From: Burkholderia sp. BCC1644
Lineage (GTDB): Bacteria; Pseudomonadota; Gammaproteobacteria; Burkholderiales; Burkholderiaceae
Assembly: GCF_902833225.1 (NCBI RefSeq)
Contig: NZ_CADFEI010000003.1
Coordinates: forward strand, 62,001 to 126,000
Reading direction: 5' to 3'
DNA: 64,000 bases
Part shown: positions 33,835 to 42,783 of the stretch, piece after piece
Numbering within the stretch: the first letter of the stretch is position 1
Layout of the letters: every line of letters starts with the position of its first letter
Made by a program: the position numbers and the translations under genes
Notes under the pieces: model-generated
Told to the model about the DNA's origin: nothing
The model's input: only the letters and a program-made list of their open reading frames with translations
Databases searched by the model: none

Positions 33835-35097
33835 ATGGCTACTTCAGCAACCTTCCGGTGCGTGCCGCGCGCGGCGAAACGGCTGGTGCGGCGCATGGTT
33901 GCCGTCGCACCGGCCGTCGTCATCGGGCTCACGGTGTCCGCATGCGGCGGCGACAGCTCGCCCGCATCGGGCGGGCCCGCGTTCGCGAACGCGGCGCGCC
34001 CGCAGATCAATGCACTGCTGTCGGACACGATGACGGCCGGCGCGGTCGTCTACGTGCAGTCGCCGCAGGGCAACTGGCTCGAATCGTTCGGCACGGCCGT
34101 GCGCGGCACGAACACGCCGATCCCGACCGACGCGCACTTTCGCGTCGGCAGCATCACGAAGACGTGGACCGGCACGGTGATCCTGCAACTCGTGCAGGAA
34201 GGCAGGCTGAGCCTGGGCGACACCGTCGACAAGTTCGTCGCCAACGTGCCCAACGGCAATACGATCACGATCGAGCAGTTGCTGAGGATGCGCAGCGGCC
34301 TCTACAACTACTCGACCAGCCTCGCGTTCAACCAGACGCTCGATGCGCAGCCGGACAAGGTCTGGACCACGGCGGAACTGCTGAACATCGCCGAAGGCCA
34401 GCCGGTCTATTTCGCGCCGGGCGCCGATTTCCGCTACTCGAACACCAACACGGTACTGCTCGGGCTCATCATCGAGCAACTCACCGGCATGAGCGCGGCC
34501 GACGCGATGAACGCGCGCCTGTTCGCGCCGCTCGGCCTGAGCAATACGTTTCTCCCGCCGCAGGCGAATACGGCGCTGCCGGCGCCCGCGCCGCACGGCT
34601 ATCAATGGGGCACCAATGCGGAGACGACCAACAGCGACGCGCTGTCGCCCGAACGCCAGGCGGAAGCGAAGAACGGCACGCTGCAGCCGACCGACGTGAC
34701 CGGTGTCAACACGTCGTGGGCGTGGACGGCCGGCTCCGGCATTTCGACGGTGACCGAACTGGCCGCCTACGTGCAGCGGATGGTCGGCGGCGGCTACCTG
34801 AGCGCCGACCTGCAGGCGCAGCGGCTCGCCAGCTGTACGCCAATCGATGCGTCCGACCCGATGTCGGCTAGCTACTGCATGGGTTTGGCGAAGTTCGGCA
34901 CGTTCTACGGCCACACGGGCGAAATACCGGGCTTCAATACCTTCATGGGCTACGACCCGGCGACGAAAACGACGATCGTCACGTGGGCGACCACCGCTGC
35001 CGCGCCCGACGGCCGGGCACCGGCCAACGTGATCGCGCAGATCGTCATGGGCGAGCTCAACAAGGCGGCGGAAGTGCCGAGCGAGGGGCGGCCGTGA
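33835..35097 (+). CDS. Serine hydrolase of the beta-lactamase class C/D-Ala-D-Ala carboxypeptidase family, lipoprotein
   Basis: A 420-residue exported enzyme. The signal sequence ends in a lipobox (LTVSAC, C37). The penicillin-binding fold has S106-I-T-K109 as the nucleophile motif, YSN as the second motif (near 201), and HTG in place of KTG near 362, the variant found in esterase and carboxypeptidase relatives such as the Streptomyces R61 group. A GGAGGGA site precedes the ATG at 33835. It is probably a peptidase or esterase in the periplasm. True beta-lactamase activity is not evident from the motifs alone. Confidence 0.87.
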   Translation: MATSATFRCVPRAAKRLVRRMVAVAPAVVIGLTVSACGGDSSPASGGPAFANAARPQINALLSDTMTAGAVVYVQSPQGNWLESFGTAVRGTNTPIPTDAHFRVGSITKTWTGTVILQLVQEGRLSLGDTVDKFVANVPNGNTITIEQLLRMRSGLYNYSTSLAFNQTLDAQPDKVWTTAELLNIAEGQPVYFAPGADFRYSNTNTVLLGLIIEQLTGMSAADAMNARLFAPLGLSNTFLPPQANTALPAPAPHGYQWGTNAETTNSDALSPERQAEAKNGTLQPTDVTGVNTSWAWTAGSGISTVTELAAYVQRMVGGGYLSADLQAQRLASCTPIDASDPMSASYCMGLAKFGTFYGHTGEIPGFNTFMGYDPATKTTIVTWATTAAAPDGRAPANVIAQIVMGELNKAAEVPSEGRP

Positions 35098-35532
35098 GGC
35101 GGTGAAGGCGGTGATGGCGGCTTGTTTCCCTGCCTGCACCGGCGGCGTGAAGCCGCCCGTCGGATCGCGCGCGAAACGAACGCAAGGCAATCGCAATCGG
35201 CAGCGCGATGAATCATCCCGCGCATGAGGGCTGCCGGTTTGATCCGGCGGCGGGCATTCGATCCCTTTTCCATCGCCTCGAACCGTGCGGGCGTCATGCC
35301 GGCAACGGCCTTCGGGTTAGCAGTAGGGGGCAGCCGGAAAGGCGGTGGACTACGGCTTGTTCCATGGCCAACCATGGGTCCAGGATGCATTGACGCCGCT
35401 ATGGTCAACCTGTCTCGCGGCGCCGCCTGGGGAGGGAGCCTCCATGAAGCCTGTTGCCGTGCCGGCCGGCGGGTGAGTCGGGCCGGCACGTTCATTCCTT
35501 ACGGCGAGCCCGGCGTCACGCCGGCTCGCCGC
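35098..35532. other. Intergenic region between convergent serine hydrolase and tad locus
   Basis: About 435 bp. No gene is convincing. Two strong hairpins lie at the right end (35459-35489 and 35503-35530), next to the tadC stop. Confidence 0.5.
35459..35530 (-). terminator. Tandem hairpins ending the tad operon
   Basis: GGCGAGCC(C)GGCG (35503-35515) pairs with CGCCGGCTCGCC (35519-35530) with one bulge, immediately after the tadC stop. A second perfect 9-bp stem, GTGCCGGCC (35459-35467) with GGCCGGCAC (35481-35489), follows on the minus strand. There is no clear U-run, so the hairpins may act bidirectionally or stabilise the mRNA end. Confidence 0.45.
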
Positions 35533-36513
35533 TCACTGCGCGATGCCCACGAACGTCGGCAGCAGCACGCGATAGACGTGGATCATCGCCGGTCCGAGCA
35601 GCACCAGCATCAGCGCGGGGAAGATGCAGAAGATCAGCGGAAACAGCAGCTTCAGCGCGATCTTGGCGGCCCGCTCCTCGGCGCGCATGCGCCGCCGCGT
35701 GCGCAGCATGTCCGACAGCACGCGCAGCGATTCGCTGATGCTCGTGCCGAAGCGATCGGCCTGGATCAGCATCGCGCAGAACGACTCGATGTCTTCCACG
35801 CCGGTGCGCAGTGCGAGATTGCGCAGCGCGGTTTCCTTCGTGAAGCCGGAGCGCATCTCGAGCAGCAGCAAGTCGAGTTCGCTCGCGACCACCTCGCTGC
35901 TGAAGCGCAGTTCCTCGCTCACCTTCATCAGCGCCGCATCGAGCCCGAGCCCCGCTTCGACGCATACCGTCAGCAGGTCGAGCGCATCCGGAAAATCCTC
36001 GAAGATCTTTTGCTGGCGCACCTTGACCCGCTGCGACAGCACGATGTTCGGGATGTAGTAGCCGATACAGGCGAGCACCACGAGGATGACCGACAGCAAC
36101 GCGCGCTCGTCGCCGAGCGAGGTTGTGATCAGCACCAGCAGCGCCGCGCACGGCAACGCGAGCGCCAGCATCGTCTTCGCGGTGAAATACAGCGCGGCCG
36201 CGCTCTGGTTGCGCCAGCCGGCATTCATGAGCCGGATGCGCAGCGGTGAATTCTCCCAGCCGTCCTTCGGCACCGACAGCTTCGAGATCGGGGTGGACAG
36301 CTCGACCAGCTTCGCGACCCAGCGCGACGTCAGGTCGTCGTCGCCACCCGTGCCCGTGCCCGCGACGGCGCCCGCACCGGCACCGCCGGCCTGCTGAATC
36401 CGGCGCTGGATGCTGCGCGGCGCGAACAGCAGCATCCCGACGAGCACACCGCCGGCTACGAAGATGAACAAGCCGCCCAGCATCACGGCCTGGACCACGC
36501 TCAGGTTTTGCAT
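35533..36513 (-). CDS. tadC: Tad pilus inner-membrane platform protein TadC
   Basis: A 326-residue protein of the type II secretion F/GspF-like family, with an N-terminal helix, two central helices around LALPCAALLVLI and VILVVLACIGYYI, and a C-terminal helix near ILLPTFVGIAQ. The T2SSF domain has DFPDALDLLTVCVEAGLGLDAAL. Together with TadB it forms the platform on which the TadA ATPase acts. It is the last gene of the locus. Confidence 0.93.
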   Translation of the reverse strand: MQNLSVVQAVMLGGLFIFVAGGVLVGMLLFAPRSIQRRIQQAGGAGAGAVAGTGTGGDDDLTSRWVAKLVELSTPISKLSVPKDGWENSPLRIRLMNAGWRNQSAAALYFTAKTMLALALPCAALLVLITTSLGDERALLSVILVVLACIGYYIPNIVLSQRVKVRQQKIFEDFPDALDLLTVCVEAGLGLDAALMKVSEELRFSSEVVASELDLLLLEMRSGFTKETALRNLALRTGVEDIESFCAMLIQADRFGTSISESLRVLSDMLRTRRRMRAEERAAKIALKLLFPLIFCIFPALMLVLLGPAMIHVYRVLLPTFVGIAQ

Positions 36514-36549
36514 GACAGCCTCGCTACGGTTCGTTATTCGACTCGCGCG

Positions 36550-37527
36550 TCAGACGCGAATGCGGACAATGCGGCGGATCCAGAACAGGCCGAACGCCAT
36601 CGACACGAGCATCGTGCCGACCATCCGGATCCCGGCCGGATCCTCCCAGAGCACCGACAGGAACTCGCGGTTCAGCACCGCCATCACCGCGGCGGTACCG
36701 AACGGCAGCAGCCCGAGAATCCACGCGGACAACCGCCCTTCCGCCGACAGCACGCGCACCTTGTCGAACAGCTTGAAGCGCTCGCGGATCAGCGCGGCGA
36801 TGCTGTCGAGCAGTTCGGCCAGGTTGCCGCCCGTCTCGCGCTGGATCAGCACCGCGATCACGAAATAGCGCAGGTCCTGCACCGGCACGCGCGTGGCGAG
36901 GTTCATCAGCGCGTCATGCAGCGACACGCCGTAGTTGACCTCGTCGAACGTGACGCGGAATTCGCCGCCCATCGGGTCGGGAAACTCGTCGCCGACCATC
37001 CCGAGCGTGCTCGTGAACGAATGACCGGAACGCAGCGCGCGCGCGATCATGTCGCAGATGTCCGGCAACTGCCGCTCCAGCTTGCGCATCCGGCGGCCGC
37101 GGCAGCGCATCACGTACATCAGCGGCAGGAAGCCGGCAAACAGCGCGACCGGCAGCGCGGCGAGCGGCATGCGTGTGGCGAAGCTCATCGCGAGCCACGC
37201 GAACGCCGCGAACACCGCGCTGAGCACGATCAGCTTCGGCAGCGTCCAGTCGAGGCCCGATTGCTGGATCACGAGATCGAGCCGGTGCACGCGCGGCACG
37301 CGCAGCAGCAGCCGGTCGAACGGCTTCGATTCGTCGAGCATCCGCTTCTTCAGGATCGACAGCCGCTCCTGCTGCACGTTGCCGCCGGCCGACATCGAGC
37401 GAATGCGCGATTCGATCCGGCGCGCGGCGGAGCCGTGCCGTGCGTTCCACCACTGATACCCCCCTTCGATCGTCAGCACGACCGCGACGAAGGTGAGAAT
37501 CACAAAACCGTAAAAGATCGTGTTCAT
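36550..37527 (-). CDS. tadB: Tad pilus inner-membrane platform protein TadB
   Basis: A 325-residue T2SSF-domain protein. The N-terminal helix is TIFYGFVILTFVAVVLTI and the cytoplasmic T2SSF segment LPDICDMIARALRSGHSFTSTLGMV is typical, with a closing hydrophobic helix. The ATG at 37527 was chosen because the T2SSF-like N terminus starts there; the frame stays open far upstream only because of high GC. It sits between tadA (32 bp upstream) and tadC. Confidence 0.93.
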   Translation of the reverse strand: MNTIFYGFVILTFVAVVLTIEGGYQWWNARHGSAARRIESRIRSMSAGGNVQQERLSILKKRMLDESKPFDRLLLRVPRVHRLDLVIQQSGLDWTLPKLIVLSAVFAAFAWLAMSFATRMPLAALPVALFAGFLPLMYVMRCRGRRMRKLERQLPDICDMIARALRSGHSFTSTLGMVGDEFPDPMGGEFRVTFDEVNYGVSLHDALMNLATRVPVQDLRYFVIAVLIQRETGGNLAELLDSIAALIRERFKLFDKVRVLSAEGRLSAWILGLLPFGTAAVMAVLNREFLSVLWEDPAGIRMVGTMLVSMAFGLFWIRRIVRIRV

Positions 37528-37559
37528 GAAGCCTCCCCGGCAGCAAACGCGCCCTGTCG

Positions 37560-38927
37560 TCAGTCCGTCTCGTACCGCTGGGACGGGTCGTAAAGCGAAT
37601 CCGGCAGGTTGATGCCGAACGCCTGCAGCCGCTCGACGAACTTCGGCCGCACGCCGGTCGCGCAGAAGTGGCCGCGTACCGAGCCGTCGCGGTCCACGCC
37701 CGTACGCTTGAACGTGAAGATCTCCTGCATGTTGATGATGTCGCCTTCCATCCCGGTCAGTTCCTGGATGCTGACGATCTTGCGCTTGCCGTCCGTCAGC
37801 CGCGCGGCCTGCACGACCACCGAGATCGCCGACGCGATCTGCTGGCGCATCGTCTTCGGCGGCAGTGACAGCCCGGAGACGCTGATCATGTTCTCGAGCC
37901 GCGTCAGCGCATCGCGCGGCGTGTTCGCGTGGATCGTCGCGAGCGAGCCTTCGTGGCCGGTGTTCATCGCGTTGAGCATGTCGAGCGCTTCGGCGCCGCG
38001 CACTTCGCCGAGGATGATCCGGTCGGGCCGCATCCGCAGCGCGTTGCGCACCAGCGTGCGCTGCGTGATCTCGCCCTTGCCTTCGATGTTCGGCGGGCGC
38101 GTTTCGAGCCGCAGCACATGCGGCTGCTGGAGTTGCAGTTCGGCGGCGTCCTCGATCGTCACGATCCGCTCGTTGCGCGGAATGTAGCCGGACAGGATAT
38201 TGAGCAGCGTCGTCTTGCCGCTGCCGGTGCCGCCCGACACGAGCACGTTCACCTTCGCGCGCGACAGTGCGTCGAGCAGCTCGGCCATCGGCGGCGTCAG
38301 GCTGTGGAAGCGCACCAGGTCGTCCATCTTCAGCGGATTGACCGCGAAACGCCGGATCGACATCAGCGGCCCGTCGATCGCGGACGGCGGGATGATCGCG
38401 TTCACGCGCGAGCCGTCCGGCAGCCGCGCATCGACCATCGGGCTCGATTCGTCGATGCGGCGCCCGACGCGCGACACGATCTTCTCGATTACCTTCATCA
38501 GGTGCGCGTCGTCGTAGAACGTCACGTCGGTCAGCTCGAGCTGGCCGCACCGTTCGACGTAGACCTGCCGATACGTGTTCACGAGGATGTCGGAGATCCC
38601 GGGATCGCGCAGCAGCGCTTCGAGCGGGCCGAAACCGAACATCTCGTCGTACACGTCGATCGCGAGCTGCCGGCGCTCGATGTCGTTCGCGGGCAGCCGC
38701 TCCTCGTCGAGGATGCGCGCGATCAGCGCGCCGATTTCCATGCGGACCTGATCCTGCGGCATCCGCGACAGGCGTTCGAGCTCGACGCGCTCGAGCACGG
38801 TCAGGTGAATTTCGCGGCGCAGCTTCTGGTACGCGTCGCGCACCGACGAATGGGCCGGGCCGGCCGGTTCGCTGCCCGCCGAAAGCGGCTGGGCCCGGTG
38901 CAAGGACATCTGTTCGCGCAGTGACAT
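37560..38927 (-). CDS. tadA: Tad pilus assembly/secretion ATPase TadA (CpaF)
   Basis: A 455-residue hexameric secretion ATPase of the GspE/VirB11 class. N-terminal domain, then Walker [10 protein letters not shown], an Asp-box region [17 protein letters not shown], and Walker B-like [29 protein letters not shown]. This motor polymerises, and may retract, the Flp pilus. Genes on either side have the fixed tadZ-tadA-tadB-tadC order. Confidence 0.96.
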   Translation of the reverse strand: MSLREQMSLHRAQPLSAGSEPAGPAHSSVRDAYQKLRREIHLTVLERVELERLSRMPQDQVRMEIGALIARILDEERLPANDIERRQLAIDVYDEMFGFGPLEALLRDPGISDILVNTYRQVYVERCGQLELTDVTFYDDAHLMKVIEKIVSRVGRRIDESSPMVDARLPDGSRVNAIIPPSAIDGPLMSIRRFAVNPLKMDDLVRFHSLTPPMAELLDALSRAKVNVLVSGGTGSGKTTLLNILSGYIPRNERIVTIEDAAELQLQQPHVLRLETRPPNIEGKGEITQRTLVRNALRMRPDRIILGEVRGAEALDMLNAMNTGHEGSLATIHANTPRDALTRLENMISVSGLSLPPKTMRQQIASAISVVVQAARLTDGKRKIVSIQELTGMEGDIINMQEIFTFKRTGVDRDGSVRGHFCATGVRPKFVERLQAFGINLPDSLYDPSQRYETD

Positions 38928-38945
38928 GATGGTTCCCCGAAAAAT

Positions 38946-40154
38946 TTACATGGACTTGAGCTTCGGCGTGGCCTTGCGGCCGAACAGCCGGGACATCAGC
39001 GGTTCGCTCGGCTTCGCGCCGTGTCCCGCGCGTACTTCGCCGTCGACGAGTTGTTTTGCGCACGCCTGCAATGCACGTACGACGGCCGTGCCGCGCGCGA
39101 GCCGCGACACCGGATGGCCCTGGTTGATCGCTTCGAGCACGGTCTCGGCGTCGTCGGGAATCGTGCACGTGGCCTGCAGGCCGAGCACTTCCTCGAGCGC
39201 GGTGCGGGTCCGGTCGCTCGCGCGCGTCGCGCGGTTCACGATCAGGCGCAACTGGTCGGTCGAGTAGCCGAGCGACACGAGTATCTCCAGCAGCCGGCGG
39301 CCGGCGCGCACGTGCGGCATCGCGGGCTGCAGCACGAGCTGGATCTGGTCGCTGCGATCCAGCGCGACCATCGTCAGCGGATTGATGCCGACGCCGACGT
39401 CGAAGATCACGAAGTCGTAGCGCGGCGCCGCGACGCCGAGGATCCATTCGAGCGCGTCCTCGCGCATTTCGGCGGCCTTGACCGGGTCGCCTGCGCCCGC
39501 GAGCACGTGGAAGTGCTCGGTCACGTGCGCGACGCTCGCGTCGAGGAACGCGCTGTCGAGCCGCTCGATCTGCGCGCAAAGCTGCGGCAGCGTCGACGGC
39601 GGGGTTTCGTCGCTGACGAGGAATGCCGCGTCGGCGAACTGCTGGTTCAGGTCGATCAGCAGCACGCGGCGCTTGAAGCCCTCGGCGATCTCGAACGCGA
39701 CGTTGCTCGCCGCGAAGCTCGTGCCGGCCCCGCCCTTGCACGACATGAACGACACGATCCGCGTATCGTCGGTGTCGCGCCGCGTACTTTGCGCGGCCGC
39801 CCGGTCGAGCGCATTGCCGAGCGCCTGCGGATCGAGCGGCCACTGCAGCACGTCGCGCGCACCGGCGCGCATCGCGTCGAGCAGCACGTGCGGCGACGTG
39901 TCGGCCGTCAACAGGATGCAGGTCAGGTTCGCGTGCGCGCGGCAGATGCGCTCGATCGCCGACAGCTCCGACGGGTCGAGCGACGTGCCGTCGACCAGCA
40001 GGATGTCGAACGCGTCGAGCCCGTCGGTGCGATGTTCGATCTGCGACGGGCGGCCGGTCGCGCGCGTCGCGCGATAGCGTCCGCAGTCGGCCACGAGACG
40101 CGCGATCTGCGTGAGCCGCGCGGTATCGTCGGAAGCTACGAGGATGTTGATCAT
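38946..40154 (-). CDS. tadZ: Tad pilus localisation ATPase TadZ/CpaE
   Basis: A 402-residue MinD/ParA-like protein. Residues 1-120 form an atypical receiver-like domain (DDTARLTQIARLV, ILLVDGTSLDP), followed by a deviant Walker A KGGAGTS and a ParA-type ATPase domain. TadZ proteins mark the pole at which the Tad machine assembles. It lies 19 bp upstream of tadA. Confidence 0.92.
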   Translation of the reverse strand: MINILVASDDTARLTQIARLVADCGRYRATRATGRPSQIEHRTDGLDAFDILLVDGTSLDPSELSAIERICRAHANLTCILLTADTSPHVLLDAMRAGARDVLQWPLDPQALGNALDRAAAQSTRRDTDDTRIVSFMSCKGGAGTSFAASNVAFEIAEGFKRRVLLIDLNQQFADAAFLVSDETPPSTLPQLCAQIERLDSAFLDASVAHVTEHFHVLAGAGDPVKAAEMREDALEWILGVAAPRYDFVIFDVGVGINPLTMVALDRSDQIQLVLQPAMPHVRAGRRLLEILVSLGYSTDQLRLIVNRATRASDRTRTALEEVLGLQATCTIPDDAETVLEAINQGHPVSRLARGTAVVRALQACAKQLVDGEVRAGHGAKPSEPLMSRLFGRKATPKLKSM

Positions 40155-40176
40155 GTCGTGTGCCTCGTTTGTTCGA

Positions 40177-40620
40177 TCAGTTGCAGTTGGCGCCGCCGGT
40201 CGCGGAGGTCAGGCTTTCGCGCGGCAGCGTCGTCGTGAAGGGCGGCATCGTGACCGTGACATTCACGAACGGGATCATCGTCTTGACCGTGACGTTCGTG
40301 ACGCTGACGGTCACGAACGCGCACGAGTTCACGTCGCAGTTCGTCGGCGAGTAGTTCACCGACACGTTCGCGTTCGACAGCAGCGGCAGCAGCGCCGTCA
40401 CGCGCTTCGCGACGCCGGCGGCATTCACGTCGCAGACCACCGCCGTGCGTGCGCCGAGACGCACGGCTTCGCTCGCGGTGTTCCAGTAGAACAGCACGCG
40501 GCCGAATTCGAAGATGCCGATCAGCAGCATGATCAGCACCGACGCAATCAGCGCGAACTCGACGATCGTCGCGCCACGTTGGGCGCGCCGGCGAGACGGG
40601 GAAGCGTTGCGCGCGTTCAT
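40177..40620 (-). CDS. tadF: TadE/TadF-like minor pseudopilin
   Basis: A 147-residue protein with a basic N terminus, the RGATIVEFALIASVLIMLLIGIFEFGRVLFY helix (TadE-like, with the glutamate after the processing site), and a small periplasmic domain containing a Cys pair (CDVNSC). It would be processed by the prepilin peptidase and act as a minor pilin. Its start overlaps the preceding gene's stop (ATGA at 40617-40620). Confidence 0.85.
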   Translation of the reverse strand: MNARNASPSRRRAQRGATIVEFALIASVLIMLLIGIFEFGRVLFYWNTASEAVRLGARTAVVCDVNAAGVAKRVTALLPLLSNANVSVNYSPTNCDVNSCAFVTVSVTNVTVKTMIPFVNVTVTMPPFTTTLPRESLTSATGGANCN

Positions 40621-41150
40621 GACACTTGCCTCATCACGGTGACGATGTTGTTGAAGGTGATCGACGGCAGCCACGGGTACGCGGGAATCGGCTGGTACTT
40701 GTAGCCCGTGATCTTCACTTCGACGACGTTGATTGCGCCCGTCGCCGTACCGCCTGCCGCGTTGTTGTTCGAGTCGTAGGTCGGCAGGTTCGCGAACTGC
40801 GTCGGATCGGACGCGTCGCTGCAGCCGGTCGTGCGCTGCGCGTCGCAGATGGTCACCATCGATGTCTTGAGCCCGGGCACCAGCTCGGTGCCCGACGAAC
40901 CGCACGTCGTGCTGCCGTAGACGACGAGACATTGCGCCTGCGACACCGGATACGCGCTGTCGGTCGGCAGCCAGACCGACAGGTAGCGCGCCGCATCCCG
41001 CGTGGCCTTGGTCAGCGTCTCGTACTGGTAGATCATGCGGCCGAACTCGGCCACGCCGGTCGCGAGCGTGACCATCGGTATCAGCACGAGCGCGAACTCG
41101 ACGGCGGCGACGCCACGGGTGCGCGAACGGCGAAACGGCGGCTTTTTCAT
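40617..41150 (-). CDS. tadE: TadE-like minor pseudopilin
   Basis: A 177-residue TadE-family protein with a basic start, RGVAAVEFALVLIPMVTLATGVAEFGRMIY, and a periplasmic domain with five cysteines. It is related to the next gene downstream and overlaps it by 4 bp, so the two are translated together. Which of the pair corresponds to classical TadE and which to TadF cannot be decided from sequence alone. Confidence 0.85.
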   Translation of the reverse strand: MKKPPFRRSRTRGVAAVEFALVLIPMVTLATGVAEFGRMIYQYETLTKATRDAARYLSVWLPTDSAYPVSQAQCLVVYGSTTCGSSGTELVPGLKTSMVTICDAQRTTGCSDASDPTQFANLPTYDSNNNAAGGTATGAINVVEVKITGYKYQPIPAYPWLPSITFNNIVTVMRQVS

Positions 41151-41163
41151 GATCGTCTCTCCG

Positions 41164-42435
41164 CTATTGAACGAGCATCGGAACCTGGGTCCCCGATGCG
41201 CTGCCGCTGCCGGGCAGGCCGTGCGTCGCGCACGGATTGTTGCCCGACACCGACGAGCCGAGGTATTCGAGGTGCGCCACGACAGCACCGCTGCCGGCGC
41301 TGAACGGAAGCGGATCGAGCATCAGCACGCAATCCCATTGCGTGACGTGCACCTTGCCGCTGTTGCCCTTCAGCGTCGAGCAGTCGCCCTCCGGCGCGAG
41401 CGCAACGCGGCGGTCGCCACCGTAGGTCTGGTAGTTGCTCGCCGTCACCGTGCCGTTGGTGGAAATCCCGCTGCCCGAAGGCGGCGCGCCATCGCCCTGG
41501 TACGGCTTGAAATTCGCGCGGTCGGTGACGAACTGCGTATAGGCGTCACCCTTGATGCCCGCCGTTCCCGGCGGCCCGTAGTTCGGCCCGACGTAGGCAT
41601 AACCGGTGAAGTCGGGCTGGCCGCTCGAGCCGTTCGCGCCGTTCGTGTAGATGCCGAAGCGCGTATTCCAGGCACGCAGCGATGCCGACTTCAAGCCCGT
41701 CGTGCTGAGGTCCGGCGGGCTCGTGATGTTGCAGGTGTTGCCCGACAGCTCGCCGGCCAGGGTGGTTTCGTTCGTCGAGCCGTCGAGCGCCGCCCAGCCG
41801 AAGTTGCCGGGCCCGTAGGTCGACGACGAACCGGACGGCGACGTGATCCAGTCACCGACGTTGTACGACGGCGAGCCCGTCGTGCGGCACACGAACACCG
41901 GAATCGCGCAGGTCGTCTGCCCGCCGCCGACGGTTGCGATCGCGCTCGCCGACACTTCCGCGGCGTTCGCGAGCTTCGTGCCGGGCAGCACGTTCAGCAC
42001 CTCGATGAACCAGTGCGCGATGTTGCTCAGCTTCGTCGTGCACTGCACGTACTTGATGTTCGCCGGCGTCGTGACCGAATTCTTCGTCAGGAACGCGTTG
42101 GACAGCGAATCGCTGAACGTGACGTTCGCGTTCGTCGACAACTGCACCGCGTTGTTCTGGAAAAACACGAAATTCAGGTGGCCGGCGGCGATGCCGTCGG
42201 CCTCGGCTACCGACAGGCTGATGGCCGAGGTCAGGTCACGCGCAGCCGACAGCGCGCACGCATCGGCGCTGTTCTGCAGTTCGCTGCGCGTGACGTACAG
42301 CTTGCCGAGATCCAGCGCGAGACCGACGAACCCGATCATCACCGCCAGTGCGAGACCGACGATGATCGCGACGGCACCGCGCTGCCGATGCAGGCCGCGA
42401 CGCGTGACTTTCGGATGGCGAGCTGCGCTGTTCAT
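41164..42435 (-). CDS. tadG: Tad pilus assembly protein TadG-like
   Basis: A 423-residue protein with one N-terminal helix (RGAVAIIVGLALAVMIGFVGLALDLG) and a helix-rich ELQNSADACALSAARDL segment found in TadG proteins. A large periplasmic part rich in Gly, Ser, Thr and Asn follows, with many cysteines. TadG is thought to be the outer-periplasmic or envelope-spanning assembly factor of the Tad pilus. It sits between the lipoprotein and tadE-like genes. Confidence 0.85.
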   Translation of the reverse strand: MNSAARHPKVTRRGLHRQRGAVAIIVGLALAVMIGFVGLALDLGKLYVTRSELQNSADACALSAARDLTSAISLSVAEADGIAAGHLNFVFFQNNAVQLSTNANVTFSDSLSNAFLTKNSVTTPANIKYVQCTTKLSNIAHWFIEVLNVLPGTKLANAAEVSASAIATVGGGQTTCAIPVFVCRTTGSPSYNVGDWITSPSGSSSTYGPGNFGWAALDGSTNETTLAGELSGNTCNITSPPDLSTTGLKSASLRAWNTRFGIYTNGANGSSGQPDFTGYAYVGPNYGPPGTAGIKGDAYTQFVTDRANFKPYQGDGAPPSGSGISTNGTVTASNYQTYGGDRRVALAPEGDCSTLKGNSGKVHVTQWDCVLMLDPLPFSAGSGAVVAHLEYLGSSVSGNNPCATHGLPGSGSASGTQVPMLVQ

Positions 42436-42460
42436 GGCGTTCTCCCTGAGCGTGCCGTCG

Positions 42461-42763
42461 TTACTGGGTGGCCTTGCCGATGCCGATCACGAACGCATTG
42501 GCGGGCGGCACGGTCTGCTTGAACGACTTGTCGTAGTTGTCGAGCGCGGCCGCGGCGGCGCCGCCGTCGACGCCCGACGACGACGCCGAGGCCGCGTGTT
42601 CGCCGGCATGCGGATCGATGATCTGGGCCTGCATCACGGTGCGGACCGAGTCGCCGAAGCGGCTGTCCCACACCGGTGTCGACGACATGCAGCCGGCAAG
42701 CGCGAACGCGAGCGGGACGGCGAGCGCCGCGCGGCGCACGAATACGAGGTAGGCGGTTTTCAT
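42461..42763 (-). CDS. Tad locus lipoprotein (RcpB/CpaD-like)
   Basis: A 100-residue lipoprotein with a classical lipobox (FALAGC). The mature part includes DSRFGDSVRTVMQAQIIDPHA, resembling the C-terminal segment of CpaD/RcpB lipoproteins, though the protein is much shorter (about half of RcpB). It probably helps secretin assembly. It lies between the secretin gene and tadG, so context supports the assignment better than sequence does. Confidence 0.7.
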   Translation of the reverse strand: MKTAYLVFVRRAALAVPLAFALAGCMSSTPVWDSRFGDSVRTVMQAQIIDPHAGEHAASASSSGVDGGAAAAALDNYDKSFKQTVPPANAFVIGIGKATQ

Positions 42764-42783
42764 GAGTGTCCCCTTGACTGGTT

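Noticed and set aside
33835-35097. Calling the serine hydrolase a class C beta-lactamase (ampC)
   Set aside because: SxxK and YxN are shared by carboxypeptidases and esterases, the third motif is HTG rather than KTG, it is a lipoprotein, and there is no ampR neighbour.
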